Below, piece after piece: positions 24,106 to 34,883 of a DNA stretch of 64,000 nucleotides (the stretch's first letter is position 1; the number at the start of each line of letters is the position of its first letter). A program made the translations under genes and the position numbers. Below the pieces are notes generated by a model that was not told the DNA's origin, ran no database searches, and saw only the letters and a program-made list of their open reading frames with translations. Source of the stretch: Acorus gramineus (Eukaryota; Streptophyta; Magnoliopsida; Acorales; Acoraceae); contig CM060856.1 in the NCBI GenBank assembly GCA_030737835.1, forward strand, positions 124,001-188,000. Reading direction: 5' to 3'.

Positions 24106-24435
24106 CAAATGCTCAAAAATGACACAAACATAACATTCCAAGAATCGGTGTGGTTAAAAAGGATTTATCAACATCTTGGCATTGTGCACCCTGCTATAAA
24201 TCATGGCACCTTGCACTGAGATAATCTAGTAGTATTTGCCTATGTCGAAAATCCAAAGCATCACTGGAGGGCCAAATACATTGATATTAGTCATCATTAT
24301 GTTCAAGAGATGATAACATAGAAAAAGGTGAAACTGAGACATGTGTTCACGACTAATATGATTGGGGATCCATTCACTAAGACGAGAGCACGAGATGTTT
24401 TGTAGGCCCATTTGAGTAGTTTGGGACTCCACAGG
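24106..24435 (+). pseudogene. Ty1/Copia RNase H C-terminal relic
   Basis: One frame reads ESVWLKRIYQHLGI, then HGTLH-stop-DNL, then AYVENPKHHWRAKYIDISHH and YVQEMIT. It continues with LRHVFTTNMIGDPFTK and ends near SSLGL. This is the end of the Copia polyprotein, where RNase H normally has LHCDN, KNPxxHxRxKHIDIxxHxV and DxxTK. Three in-frame stops interrupt it (within LH-DN, after MIT and after RDVL). The D of DN and the terminal DPFTK are kept. Only this domain survives, so it is an old truncated copy. It is not obviously part of the same insertion as the gag relic 20 kb away. Confidence 0.75.
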
Positions 24436-25430
24436 CCCTAATTGTTCATTGTAATTGATCAAATTTTATGTTGTCATGAACTTCAATCTTCATAGACCCT
24501 ATTGTTTATTCTACTATGCACACCCACTTGCTTGCTTGTCGTCCAACGCTCTCTCGCACCCTTGCACACTTGGTGATCTTGTTGTCTACCTTGTTGTCTA
24601 TGGTGATGATGTTGCTTGTCAAAATCCACTCTTTTTTATCGCTCTTATTCCTATTGATTCCCTTTGGTTCACACTCCATCATCTTGTTTATTTTATTGAT
24701 TTTGCATTTTTATTCATCCATTAGAGTTTCCCTTTGTTAGAATACATTTTGGTTGGTTGTTTGTAATGATGTCCACACCACTTTGATGCTTCGCTATCAG
24801 CATATGCATATTGCAAAAAAATATTGTTTCCTGTGATTGGAGGTGTTTATTAGGATTTTAAGATCTCTTTTTAAGGATTTATCCATTAGGGTAGATATTA
24901 TATTTAAGCCTGTCAACGGATCCGTTGGATCTGGGTCCTGTCCAGGGCCCACCATCCGTTGGATCTGGGTTCTGTCCAGGACCCGGTGGGCCCTGAACAA
25001 AATTGTCCCGGGTTGGACGTCGTCTAGAAATGGCAGCCATGTTTATAAATAATAAATAATGTTTTTAAAAAAAATAAAAAAACACCATTCCACAAATTTG
25101 ATAACAGTGATAATACCCAAGCCCCAAGTTATAGGCTCCACTCACAAGCTCCATGAGGTGTCATCATCTTATTGGTTGACTTTTGACTTTTGAAAAGGTG
25201 TACCCAAGTCCCAGTTTCTTGTTCATCAATAGCCCATCCCCATCACTTTCGGTGAGCCAAAACCAACATTCAAAATCAAAACAACAAATGAAATTTAGGT
25301 CAAATAAATCCCCAATTGTTTAGTCAAAAATCCCCTTTCATTCCGTTTGGACAATCCAATCAGACCTTTTTTTTTCCTTTGCAAACCCAAAATTTGTTCA
25401 TCAGATAACCCCCATTTCAATCTGAAGATT
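24436..25430. other. Intergenic left of the Tat element
   Basis: No gene. May contain the downstream LTR of the Copia relic, not delimited. At 24915-24995 the segment CCGTTGGATCTGGGT(C/T)CTGTCC is present twice in tandem, with inverted GGGCCC/GGGTCC motifs. Confidence 0.4.
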
Positions 25431-25435
25431 CTTTG

Positions 25436-26116
25436 TGAGGTGGATATTTCCCCCTTTCAGTTAAATTTGTAAATCTTTTTGTAGTAAACCTGAACTATAA
25501 GAATTTGTGACTGTATTTGACTTAATGACTGACTATGCTTGATTGTCAATGACTGGGCCTTTAGAATGCTATCTCGCAACCTCTTTATAGGCTGCCTGCG
25601 TACCCCCTGGGGATTAAGTCACACATAGTTCCTTTTATGACCTTGTAATTGCCTTGCCACTAAGTGTTTAGTGAGCTTTTTTCTAGGGAAACGTCCCTAG
25701 TATTTATGCCCCACGTCAACCCTTGATATCCCACGCTCTGCTGGTAGTGGACCTTAAGTGCCAACTTGGCAATTACAGGCGTTAGTGATCTTCTGACCGT
25801 TTCTCCACTCTACTCGGGGTCTCTTGATGTGCTCGCCCGTACGTTTCATAGTATGTCTGCGAGGAGTTAGGTCGACCGACCACACCTCATATCTGGTCGT
25901 GTCTTAGACTGCTCGTCCTCGAGGAGTAAGGTCGATCGACCAGACCTCATGTCTGGTTGTGCCTTGGACTACTCGCTTCAACCACATTTGGGAGCGTCAT
26001 TATGACTAAGGATTCTGGTTCAGATTTGCGGGTCCCACAGACGGCCCATATCCGTCTTGGTGTGACACGTCAGCCCTGACATGACACGTGTCATAGTGAG
26101 GATTTTTACCCCCACA
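25436..26116 (-). repeat. 3' LTR of the Tat element
   Basis: 681 bp, TGAGGTGG...CCCCACA on the plus strand. Uninterrupted reference for the broken right LTR. Flanked on the outside by CTTTG. Confidence 0.9.
25580..25591 (-). promoter_or_regulatory. TATA box in the Tat 3' LTR
   Basis: Reads CCTATAAAGAGG on the minus strand, a strong TATA match. The same motif is at 51222-51233 in the 5' LTR. Confidence 0.6.
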
Positions 26117-26132
26117 GATGCCCCCTCTCCTG
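26117..26132 (-). promoter_or_regulatory. Polypurine tract of the Tat element
   Basis: CAGGAGAGGGGGCATC on the minus strand, directly before the 3' LTR. Confirms the minus orientation. Confidence 0.7.
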
Positions 26133-26493
26133 TTCTTTTGACTTGTCGAGAGAGCAGGAGATCATGAAAAATTACCTAGCCTCCATACCTTTCGGGGAGT
26201 CAAAGATTTGGTCGCTTGCCTCCTTGGTATTCTCTGATCTGTTTAGGATTTGATGGTTGATTTGCTGTGTCAGCATTAATGGCACGTGGCCTCCTGTGAT
26301 GCTTGGAACATCCAAGCGTCAGCGCCTCTTTAGATTTCGTGAAATCCTTTTTACTGGCATTGACTGCTCCTTGACATCTGTAGCGAATAAGTGCTGCCAT
26401 CTTTTCGAGGTGTCGCTTCGACGGTGTTTAAGGGTTGATAGGGAGGCACTCCTCATTCCATCTTGTTTTCTCATTCTGGTCTTTGAAAACTCC
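26133..26493. other. Tat interior between polypurine tract and antisense gene A
   Basis: No protein motif. It would hold the promoter and leader of the plus-strand antisense gene that begins at 26494. Confidence 0.4.
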
Positions 26494-27793
26494 ATGGACA
26501 TTGCAACTATCATGGAGAAAACTGCCATTACTGCAACCCTTCACAGAGAGTTGGGCATCTCCTCGGATTTCGCGATCGACGAGTTGGCCGAGGATGAGGT
26601 CCCCACTCTCTACCTCGATTTCGTTCTCCTCCATCCCAGCTATTTCAAGGATGGGGGTCTTTCCCTTCCTCTGCCGCACTTGGTGGCAGAGTTTCTTGAC
26701 TTCTTCGGCCTCCACCCCGTCTAAGTTGTTCCTAATGTGTACCGCATCTTGATGTGTGTGGTTGCGTTAGGAAGGAGGACTGGGGTTGAACTGGGCTTGA
26801 CCGAGATCCGCTGAATCTATCAGGTCAAGGCTTCATCTTCCGGACGGCCCCCGTCCTACTACATCTCTCGCCGAGCCGGGGTGCCAGAACTGGTCCTTGG
26901 CATGTCCCGGGACGAAATCCCCGACTGGCAGAATCGCAGGATCCGAGTTTGGGGTCCTTGGATGCCAGATGACTGGGACTCTAGCCACCGCCACCTATGC
27001 CGTCCTCGGAAAGCAAAGGTGGATGCCCCCAGGCTGGATGTCGAGGAGGTCAAGAAGGATGACATCTCTTGTGTGATGGAGTATCCAGACCGATCGTGGT
27101 GGGGGCTGCTTGGATTGGAGGAACCGCGACGCGCTCCACCCATTGCAACGTTTCTTGCCGGTGTGGTTAAGTCCGGCGAGGGCCTCGGCTTGGTTTCCCC
27201 CTCCATCTGCCCTGCACAACGGGGCGAGGCGGCCCTCTTCGAGGCTCCTCCGGTTGAGTTTTGGATCAAATTTCATTGTCCTACCGGTGGATTTAACCTT
27301 ATTGCCACTGCCTTCTATCTCACAATCACCTGCTGTTCGATCGTCTTTCTCGTTCGCTTCTTCTTCTTCTTCTTCTTCTTCATCGTCTTCCTCAGCCTCT
27401 TCCGATCATAGGGGTACTGCTCCTTCCACTAGTGGCATGGAGTTCAACACCCCGCCAACGGTTCCCCTGGTGACCCTAGGTGTTGGGGTAGATGCTGCTC
27501 CTATTCTTCAGGACCGTCTTCAGGGTGTCCTCCTCCATCCTGGTGGCCCTTCGAGGAACTTGCAAGCCTCAGTTTATGCTGCCGCCCTCTCCATAGACCA
27601 TCAGTTGCGGTCCCTCCGCGAATCTTGTGAGGGCGATGAAGAAGATTGCCTTCTAGACTTTATCAGCGGCTACCACCTGGGCTATTCTGACCACTTGCGT
27701 GGTTTTCAAGAGATGAACAACGAGGTGCTCCCTGTGCTGCACCAAGCTGTGAGGGAGAGGAGACTTCGTGGAAAGGGACGAGTAGAAGACTGA
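26494..27793 (+). pseudogene. Antisense gene A of the Tat element (Transposase_28-like 'putative gypsy type' protein)
   Basis: From ATG 26494 one frame continues to about 27400, broken by TAA at 26722-26724 and TGA at 26812-26814. The segment LPLPHLVAEFLDFFGLHP followed by VVPNVYRILMCVVALG is typical of the plant domain called putative gypsy-type transposon (Transposase_28). The C-terminal part is in the next frame (to TGA 27791-27793). It has a TTC-repeat-encoded serine run near 27358-27400, then AALSIDHQLRSLRE and FISGYHLGYSDH. A frameshift or an unrecognised intron must link the parts. An AATGAAATAAAA signal at 27859-27870 suggests its own poly(A) site. It lies opposite to gag-pol, as antisense ORFs do in some Tat elements. 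Biochemical function unknown. Confidence 0.6.
27358..27383 (+). repeat. TTC microsatellite in antisense gene A
   Basis: TTC repeat that encodes phenylalanines in one frame and serines in the next. Slippage here may explain the apparent frame change in the gene. Confidence 0.7.
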
Positions 27794-28450
27794 GCAGAGG
27801 GTTGAACCACCCCCCCCCCTGTTTTTTTTTCTTTTTTTTCTGTAATCTTTATCAAATCAATGAAATAAAAAATTACTTTCTCTTCCCAACCTTGCTCGGA
27901 TTTTGCATAATGTCCCTCCTCATTGTACCCTTCCATTTGTGAACTGCAAAGCTCTAGAAGCCAAGGCACCTCGATTCTCTTTGTAATTACCCCATATTAA
28001 ATAAGCGGAGTAATCACGGTTGAACGAGCAGAGGTACCTTGTCGTAGCCACAAACATCTACGAACCGGATTTATGAATAGAATTCCTGAACATGATTCAC
28101 AAACAGAGTTCTCGAATAGGATTATGCCCGTCTGATCGCAAAAACCATCATGCCGATTCGTTTTTTTCCCGTGCCACGTAAGAAAGTTGAAATTATGAGT
28201 TTGCCACATTTTTCAAAACCGTCGCCTCTCCTTTCACGCAAGCTGTTCCTCGATTTCTACAGAAGATTTTGGCAGTAAATCTTCCACGATTTTGATTTTT
28301 GCGATTTTCTTGTGATTGCGGGGAGCTCTCGAGGAAGAGCCACCCTTATAAGCGCTCATCACTTGACGAGAAGAGGAGAGAGAATTCAAAAATCAAATCC
28401 CCTCGCCATTTTCACACTTTGCTTCTCCCCATTTTTTTTCTTGCGCCACC

Positions 28451-30860
28451 ATGTCAATAGACATTGTCCAGAAACTGCGGACTTCCCTGCTTATTCTAGA
28501 CTTCATCACTATCATCCCGACCCCTTTCAAGAACACAGACAAGCTAAAGGGTAGCAGCTCTGAGAAGCTCTTTGTGTATCCTTCCCAGATGCTAAGAAGC
28601 TCTCTTTCTTTTCCTCTCCCTAAGCTGGTTAGGGACTTCATGCGTTGATTCAAGCTTCACCTGCTACAATGCTCCCCCAACCTTCTAAGGGTCTTGATGT
28701 GCGTTGTCACGATCAATCGCAAGCTGCAGCTTTGACTTGGGGTAGATGACATCTACCGTCTGTATGATTTGAGGAAGTCAGAGCACGCTTACTATCTGAG
28801 GGTGAGACCGGGCGTGGTTCCTCTCGTGGAAAAGCTTCCTTCATCCGACAGCGGATGACAGGATGAATTCCTCGTGCAATTAACCGGCTCGTGGGTGCTT
28901 CCTACCCCCACTCCAGGCGGTGACCCTAGGGTGCCATGTTGTCTTCGTCTGGCGAAATTGGGTGAGCAAAAAAAAAATCATCAGAGTTTTATGCCTTATT
29001 TGCCTTCTCTTTCATAGCCAATGAATCTCATTTGCTCCTTGTAGACGACTTCGAGCGTGCGACCCCAGACCTGTCTGTGGTGAAGTTTGACCAGATCCTA
29101 GGGCCCAAGAGCTAGAGGAAAAGGATTTCTATAAAATCCTCAGCCTCCCAGTAGCCAGGGTCCCTGGTTCCCCCTTGAAGGTTGCCGGCTTGTCTTCGGG
29201 AGTCGATGCATCCTCTGCCCTTGCTGATGCTTCTTCCCCTGCCGTTTTCGAAGAAGTGGGTGAGCGGTCTGCTACCTCTAAAGGCAAGTCAGCTTTGAAG
29301 AAGAGGCCTAGGTTGCCACTTCCTTCAAAACGGGGGACCAAGGCTGCTCGCCCAGCTTTATTAGCTAAGGAGGCGGATCCTGAAGACAGAGTCAATGCCC
29401 TACCGGATGTTTCCCGTGCTTTGGCTGCAGGGAGCAATTTGCCTTCGGATGTTGTCGGTGTGATTGTCGTTGAGCCTCTCGTGCCTTCTAACGAAAAGGG
29501 ATGCCCACCAAATCTCACAGTCATCCGCGTATCAGGGACAGTGGATGTTCCCTCTTCTCAAGAAATCGAGGCAGTTGTGGATCTCATCTCCGATCTTCCA
29601 GTTGCTGCTTCCGAAGTTTCGGTTGGAGAAACTTATGTTGAGCCCTCTCTCGCCGAGAAGGTAGCGACCATGGCTTCCTCAGCCCCCTCGTCTGGGGTTA
29701 CTCTAGTTGCAGCGGCAGGTTTGGTGCCTGTGGTTGTTGCCCTGTCGGAGGTGCCCCCAGCTGAGAAGTTGAAGAACTCTTCCACCGTGGCTTCTCCTCC
29801 AAGGGCGCCATCAGTCGCTTCGACTGTGGTTGATTCTTCGGGCTCTCCTTGCTTGGATGCACCCTTCATCACGACGTCCGTGGCTCCTTCTCTTGTTGTC
29901 ATGGATGCTGAGGCTCCTCGTTCAACATCCTTGGAAACCTCTTCACCCCCTGCTCCTGCAGCTTCCACTGGTGCCCATTCAGGAGGTCCTCTCACTGATC
30001 GTGCCAACAAAGAGTTACCCAGCACTTAGCTCAGGGGCTGTCTTCTTGAGGGCGACCTGGGCTGTGCTCGTCGGGCCATTACGAAGGCGCTTTTCACCCG
30101 GCTAGGCTGGAGCTTTTACATGTAAGTGTTCAACTTCTGTCTTTGAAGTTTCTTCTTCAAGGTTTTAACCATTTGCTTTTCGAAACTCTGTCATCTGGCA
30201 AGTGCTCAATGAGCGAAGCTTGGATGCAATGAGGTCTGAAGATCTCTTGAGGTCAGCCCAAGAGCTTGCTCATCGTAGAGAAGCACAGCTGAAGTTGATT
30301 GTGGAACAGATTGTGATCGCGAAGCGGGCTCGCCTCGCTGTGGAGCTCGTTGAATCTTCTGCTCGTCGGGAATAGTCTACTGCTCAAGTTTGGGCTATTG
30401 CTGCTGAAGAGCGTGTGAGAGAGATCCTTGAGCTGAAGCTCTCTCAATCTTTTGATCAAGCTTCTTTATCCTTGCGGGGCGTACAATGAAGAGAAGCGAG
30501 TTGAGGCCCTGATGCATGAGTTGCAAGAGCAGCAAGTCAAACTCTACGAACTTCGAGCTGACTGTGCTGCTGCTTACGAGGATGGTCTGTCAAAGGGTCG
30601 AGCTGAAGCCTTTGCGACAATGAGGGACCAGATGAAGGAGATCACAGATTCTTTGACGACTTGCGCCGAAAAGAACTATAATTGCGGATATCTCAAGGAT
30701 ATGACGAGAGATCCAACAATGTTTCTCTTGGCATACCTCCCAGTTCTGATTCGGGCCCTGATGATGGGTCTCAGATCTAGACATTTTGTAAAGAATAATG
30801 TTTTCATAAACGACTTGTCTTTTACATGTCTACTCGTTTTTCACATGGTCTGACTGTTTA
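28451..30860 (+). pseudogene. Antisense gene B of the Tat element (second Transposase_28-like gene with coiled coil)
   Basis: ATG 28451 in a CACCATG context. The N-terminal part contains FPLPKLVRDFMR, a stop, then LLRVLMCVV, so it parallels gene A. Introns are visible at 28962-29044 (G|GTGAGC ... CCTTGTAG) and about 30122-30202 (T|GTAAGT ... GGCAAG). The middle exon carries a 284-codon open frame (29175-30029), rich in Ala, Ser, Pro and Val, with a basic patch KKRPRLPLPSKRG that could be a nuclear signal. The last exon encodes a coiled coil (SEDLLRSAQELAHRREAQLK, then EALMHELQEQQVKLYELRAD). Several stops and a frameshift near 30470 show decay. It converges on gag-pol. Function unknown. Confidence 0.6.
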
Positions 30861-31675
30861 GAGTTCTTATCGTCGTGAAAATAGGGTCGTGACCTTTCAG
30901 AGTTTCGTGCCCACTCGATGGACTAACTCTTGTTCGTCATTGCGACCTCCGTAGGGCCGGGGCCCTTCGAGATTTGGTAAACATAGGGGAAGATTATCCC
31001 TTTTTTCGTCCCCATCGTGTGAGGGCGTCTTATGCGTTCCTTCTCCTCCCGTTTGAGAGTTTTGACAATGGAGTGCTTAGGACGAGAGGGTAGTACCCTT
31101 TTAGAATTTTAAGTCTGCGGACTAATTCTGCTCGTCCTTCCCTAGCGACCTCTAGTTTTTGGTCGTAGAGCCTGGGCTCTTTGACTCCGAGTGAGCATAA
31201 GGGGAAGCTTAACGACCTCATCGTTGGAGTGTAAACTTTGTGCCTCATTTTCTCATGCCTTTTACTCGAGTGCTTATTGATGGATGGGGCGTCCCCCGCG
31301 TGACCTCTTACACAAAGAGTGCTCATCTGATTTGAACTGGATCAACGCGCAACCTTCGTAGAGTGCTATTCTCGCGACCTCTTTGGAGTGCTATTCTCAT
31401 GATCTCTTTGTCGAGAGTGCTATTCTCGCGACCTCTCTTCAAGAGTGCTTTATTTGAAACCAAGTTCACTCACGACCTCAAACGGGCTTTCATTCACATA
31501 AAATATTCACAACGAATAGAAACCAGACGAAATTTTTTTTCAAATGCATTACATTACGAGGCCTTATGAGTGCCTCTCCATTCATTCGTTCTAGATAATA
31601 CGCTCTGTTGGGATCCGGTCCGACGACCTTGTATGGTCTCTCCCAACTGGGTCCGAGCTTACCATCAGATCATTT
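30861..31675. other. Non-coding spacer between antisense gene B and the Tat integrase end
   Basis: Contains phrases that recur with variation, such as GCGACCTC(T/C) and GAGTGCT(T/A)(A/T)T, denser towards the right. No protein motif on either strand. Gag-pol and antisense gene B would end here tail to tail. Confidence 0.5.
31358..31452. repeat. Short tandem repeat, about 30-bp unit, three copies
   Basis: GAGTGCTATTCTC followed by GCGACCTCT or ATGATCTCT is repeated three times, with a fourth partial copy. Confidence 0.7.
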
Positions 31676-32125
31676 TCAGGAATCGGGGAATACCTCTTGA
31701 AGGACCAGGTCTCCGAAGCGGAAGCTTCGTCGTGAAACCCTTTTGTTGTAGCTTCGGGCAATCTGGTTCTGTTGGTTTGCCATTCCCGTGGAGGCTGCTT
31801 CCCTTCGCTCGTCCCTCAAGTCCAGGTCAGACGCGAGAATTTTTTCATTAGCGCGTGGCTCAAAGTTCTCGATCCGGAAGGTTGGGATCCCGAGCTCTAT
31901 GGAAATTACAACCTCAACGCCAGAGGCCAGGGAAAATGAAGTTTTCCCTGTGGCCCTCCATGCCGTGATACGGTACGCCCATAACACCGAGGGAAGTTCG
32001 TCAGCCCAGTTGCCTTTGACAGCGTTGAGTCGCTTCTTGATCTCGTCCAGGATGGTACGATTGGTGATCTCTGCCTGATCATTTCCTTGGGGGTAGCGTG
32101 GAGAGGAGAAAAGGTGTTTTATCCC
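31676..32125 (-). pseudogene. Tat integrase, C-terminal part (separated from its core by 14 kb)
   Basis: Frame reads GIKHLFSSPRYPQGNDQAEI, carrying the third catalytic residue (E in QAE), then an integrase C-terminal region (RSFRFGDLVLQ). It ends at a stop near 31676. Its N-terminal side joins directly to 46073 once the insert and one copy of the ATCCC duplication are removed. This shows that the insertion was into integrase coding sequence. The part is inactive where it stands. Confidence 0.85.
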
Positions 32126-32474
32126 TGTCACGCCCCAGGGCGGCCGTCCCCGAGGCGCGGCAATGGTATATATGATATCAGCAGTCTATACAGGAGGTCA
32201 ATAACATACTCTAAACAACATCAAAAATGACAACACAGACAACAATGAGGCTAACATAATATATACACAAATAACGGAAGGTAAAAGACTGAGTCTGTAA
32301 TTCAAAAGACATATTACAAACCCGATACATAATCAACTGTCCTGTGAGAGCCAATATATACAACGACATCCAAATATAATACAAACGAGTGCCCAAGCAC
32401 GAAATACAATACATACAATCAAAAAGGGGGGGGATGCTGATGGCCTCTCACACGCAGAACGTGACGCTGCTCCG

Positions 32475-32527
32475 CTACTGCTGATGTGGCTCGGGGAGCT
32501 CCTCCTTCAGATCCAACTCAGATATAA
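32475..32527 (-). other. Conserved 53-nt exon-like block (with partner 33356-33391), split solo LTR
   Basis: The block follows an acceptor-like TTTTTCTACAG and ends at TAG. Read in the shared frame it gives ISELDLKEELPEPHQQ. The 36-nt partner block 33356-33391 gives DGRSRGD. It is followed by a donor GTGAGT, but its acceptor has changed from CAG to CCG. The lengths 36 and 53 equal those of all other copies although this LTR is the most diverged. Many differences are at third codon positions. Confidence 0.5.
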
Positions 32528-33479
32528 CTGTAGAAAAATATATGCGAGGGGTGAGCCACACGCTCAGTGAATAGCACAACCTATGCATCACAATTCATAT
32601 TAACTTTAAATAATTTATAGTCCCTAACACGGGAGCAACTACACATTCTAGTGGGTGGTCTCATCGCCAACCCACTTCCCCTCCCCTCACCCTCACCCTT
32701 TCCAAGGGGTGACATGGGCCTCTTGGGGTATACTAGACTGCTTTCCACCCTTGGCCCCACCGGGTAGCCTCTCCCACCCTCGTAGCCTCTACCTGATGTA
32801 CTCCCACGATCAGCACAGTCCGAACGCATCGGAGGCACCTACAGATTGGAGCCCTCTGTCAGGCCAGCTAATGCGGGGGAGTTCCTACCTCGGATCCCAA
32901 CCGATAAGGAGGAGACAGCCTAGTCACGCAGATATGATCCTCTTGGATCCGTCGACACCGATGGTAACGCTAAATATTGTCATGAATTCACCAGAATTCC
33001 TCCAGGGCGCATAACTAAGATGCGGGGAGACACATATTATAACAACAAGGTTATAATATTCTCTAAGGCATGCTTGTAACTATATGCTCACATTTGATTT
33101 AATTAAATTAAACTAGATGGGAACATGCATAGTTCGGGGCAAGGTATCTAGGCATGCATAGGCCGCTATACATGATATAAGGGTGCGTATCCCTAGCATA
33201 CAAAGTCTAAGGTGGCATGGATATATGATATTTATCATGCATGCATGGCTTTACATTTATTACATGTCAATATGTAACTATGGTGCCCCAGGGGAGGGCA
33301 ATGCACGCCAACGTGCATCGAACGCCTCCCTACTAGGTTGGATTATCCCACTCACTAAAACCCTGGTCGCCGCGTGACCGTCCGTCATGATCGGCAAGAT
33401 AGGGGTATTCAAAATGGTGAGTAATTATACAAATACATAATAAATACGCTAGACATACCCTACACTCGGACAAGCATGC

Positions 33480-33980
33480 ATACGGCCCGCACGCCCGTGA
33501 GCCCGAGTGCCCTGACGTCCTCCCGCACTCACGGTAGCCATGCGCACGGCCACCCGCACGCGTACGCACGGGTGCGCACGCACGCACGCACGCCCGTGCC
33601 CCGGGCACACTGCCACGCCCCAGCCTGAGCGCCCAGACACGCTGCAGCGCGGGCGCGCACACTCGCGCGCGCCCGCGCGCACCGCGCGTCCAGCCCTGCA
33701 TCTACCCGCACGTACTGCGCCCCTGCGCAGCACCCCACGCACCCCTCGCACTGCACCCCAGCGCAGCACCCCGCGCGCACCCCACGCGCACCCCGCGCAC
33801 TGTGCCCCAGCGCAGCACCCCCGCGCGCACCCCGCGCACTGTGCCCCAGCGCAGCACCCCGCGCGGACACCCGCGCGCACGCCCTCTGCGCGCCCTACTG
33901 CACGCGCCTGCTCTGCCTGCGCGCGCAGACTCGCGCGCACGCTCGCGGATGACCCCGCACGCGTGCCCGAGTCCATCCCA
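33480..33980. repeat. GC-rich low-complexity segment of the split solo LTR
   Basis: Repeated CGCGCACCC and CCCAGCGCAGCACCCC phrases. Open frames on both strands here are Arg/Ala/Pro/Gly-rich and are products of composition, not genes. Confidence 0.8.
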
Positions 33981-34830
33981 CCACCTCCCTCAGCCCTCCC
34001 ACACCCCTAACACACATGCATACCATGCACACCCAAAAACACACCCTACTCATTCATCTAAACAAGAAAAGGGAGGAGGAAAGACTCACCCAAGGAAGGA
34101 AGAACCAAAGGGGGAACTCGGGTGCTCTTCGCGCACCGAATCACCACCACCAAGACCACCACCACCAAGATCTCTTCTCAGCCCACAAATGGCTGAAAAC
34201 AGAGGAGAAAAGGAAGCATAGAGAGGAGGTCAACAAAGGGGAAAATCAAATCCAAGACCATGAAAGGTAGATCAAGACCTCACTTAGCTTTTCTCCTTCT
34301 AGGGCCTCTTCTTTCTTCCACTCCAACTAGATCAAAAGAGGGATATAAAGAGAGGAGATGTGAGAGCTTGAGAGAGAGAAGAAGATGAATAGAAACACTA
34401 TTGGTGGGCGTGGACTTCATTTAGGCACACACACACACTTAGCCACTCACACACTCACATTAGGGCACTTAGGGTATTTGGTGATGTCACGCCCCAGGCC
34501 GGCCGTCCCCGGGACGTGGCAAGGGTATACATGATATCAGCAGTCAATACAGGGGATCAATAATATACCATAAACAACAGCAAAAGACAACACAGACAAC
34601 AAAAGGGCTGACATGATGTATACACAGAAAAGCGGAAGCAAAAGACTGAATCTGTAAATCAACAACACTTTACAGACTCGATACATAATCATACGTCCTG
34701 TGAGAGCCAATATATCCACAATACATCCAAATACAATCCATACTAGGTGCCCAAGCACAGAAATATATACATACAATGAAAGAGAAGGATGCTGATGGCC
34801 TCAAAACTCGAGGGACGTGGCGCTACTCCG

Positions 34831-34883
34831 CTACTGGTGTAGTCGCTCGAGAAGCTCCTCCTTCAGGTCCGCCTCGGTAATCA
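34831..34883 (-). other. Conserved 53-nt exon-like block (with partner 35941-35976), Tekay 3' LTR
   Basis: Preceded on the minus strand by the acceptor TTTTCTTCAG and closed by TAG. Shared frame: VITEADLKEELLERLHQ. The partner 35941-35976 (36 nt) lies between acceptor CTGTCTTGCAG and donor GTGAGT and reads LDGRSRDDPTF. A donor CCTTG|GTAAGC is in the leader near 36850. The join of partner and block is in phase. Confidence 0.55.

Noticed and set aside
26859..27276. Minus-strand frames opposite antisense gene A
   Set aside because: Shadows of the plus-strand gene; no gag-pol motif in them.
33449..34221. Overlapping Arg/Ala/Pro/Gly-rich frames of 100-175 codons on both strands
   Set aside because: They come from the GC-rich, stop-poor repeat segment of an LTR. 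All frames are open for compositional reasons and none matches a protein family.
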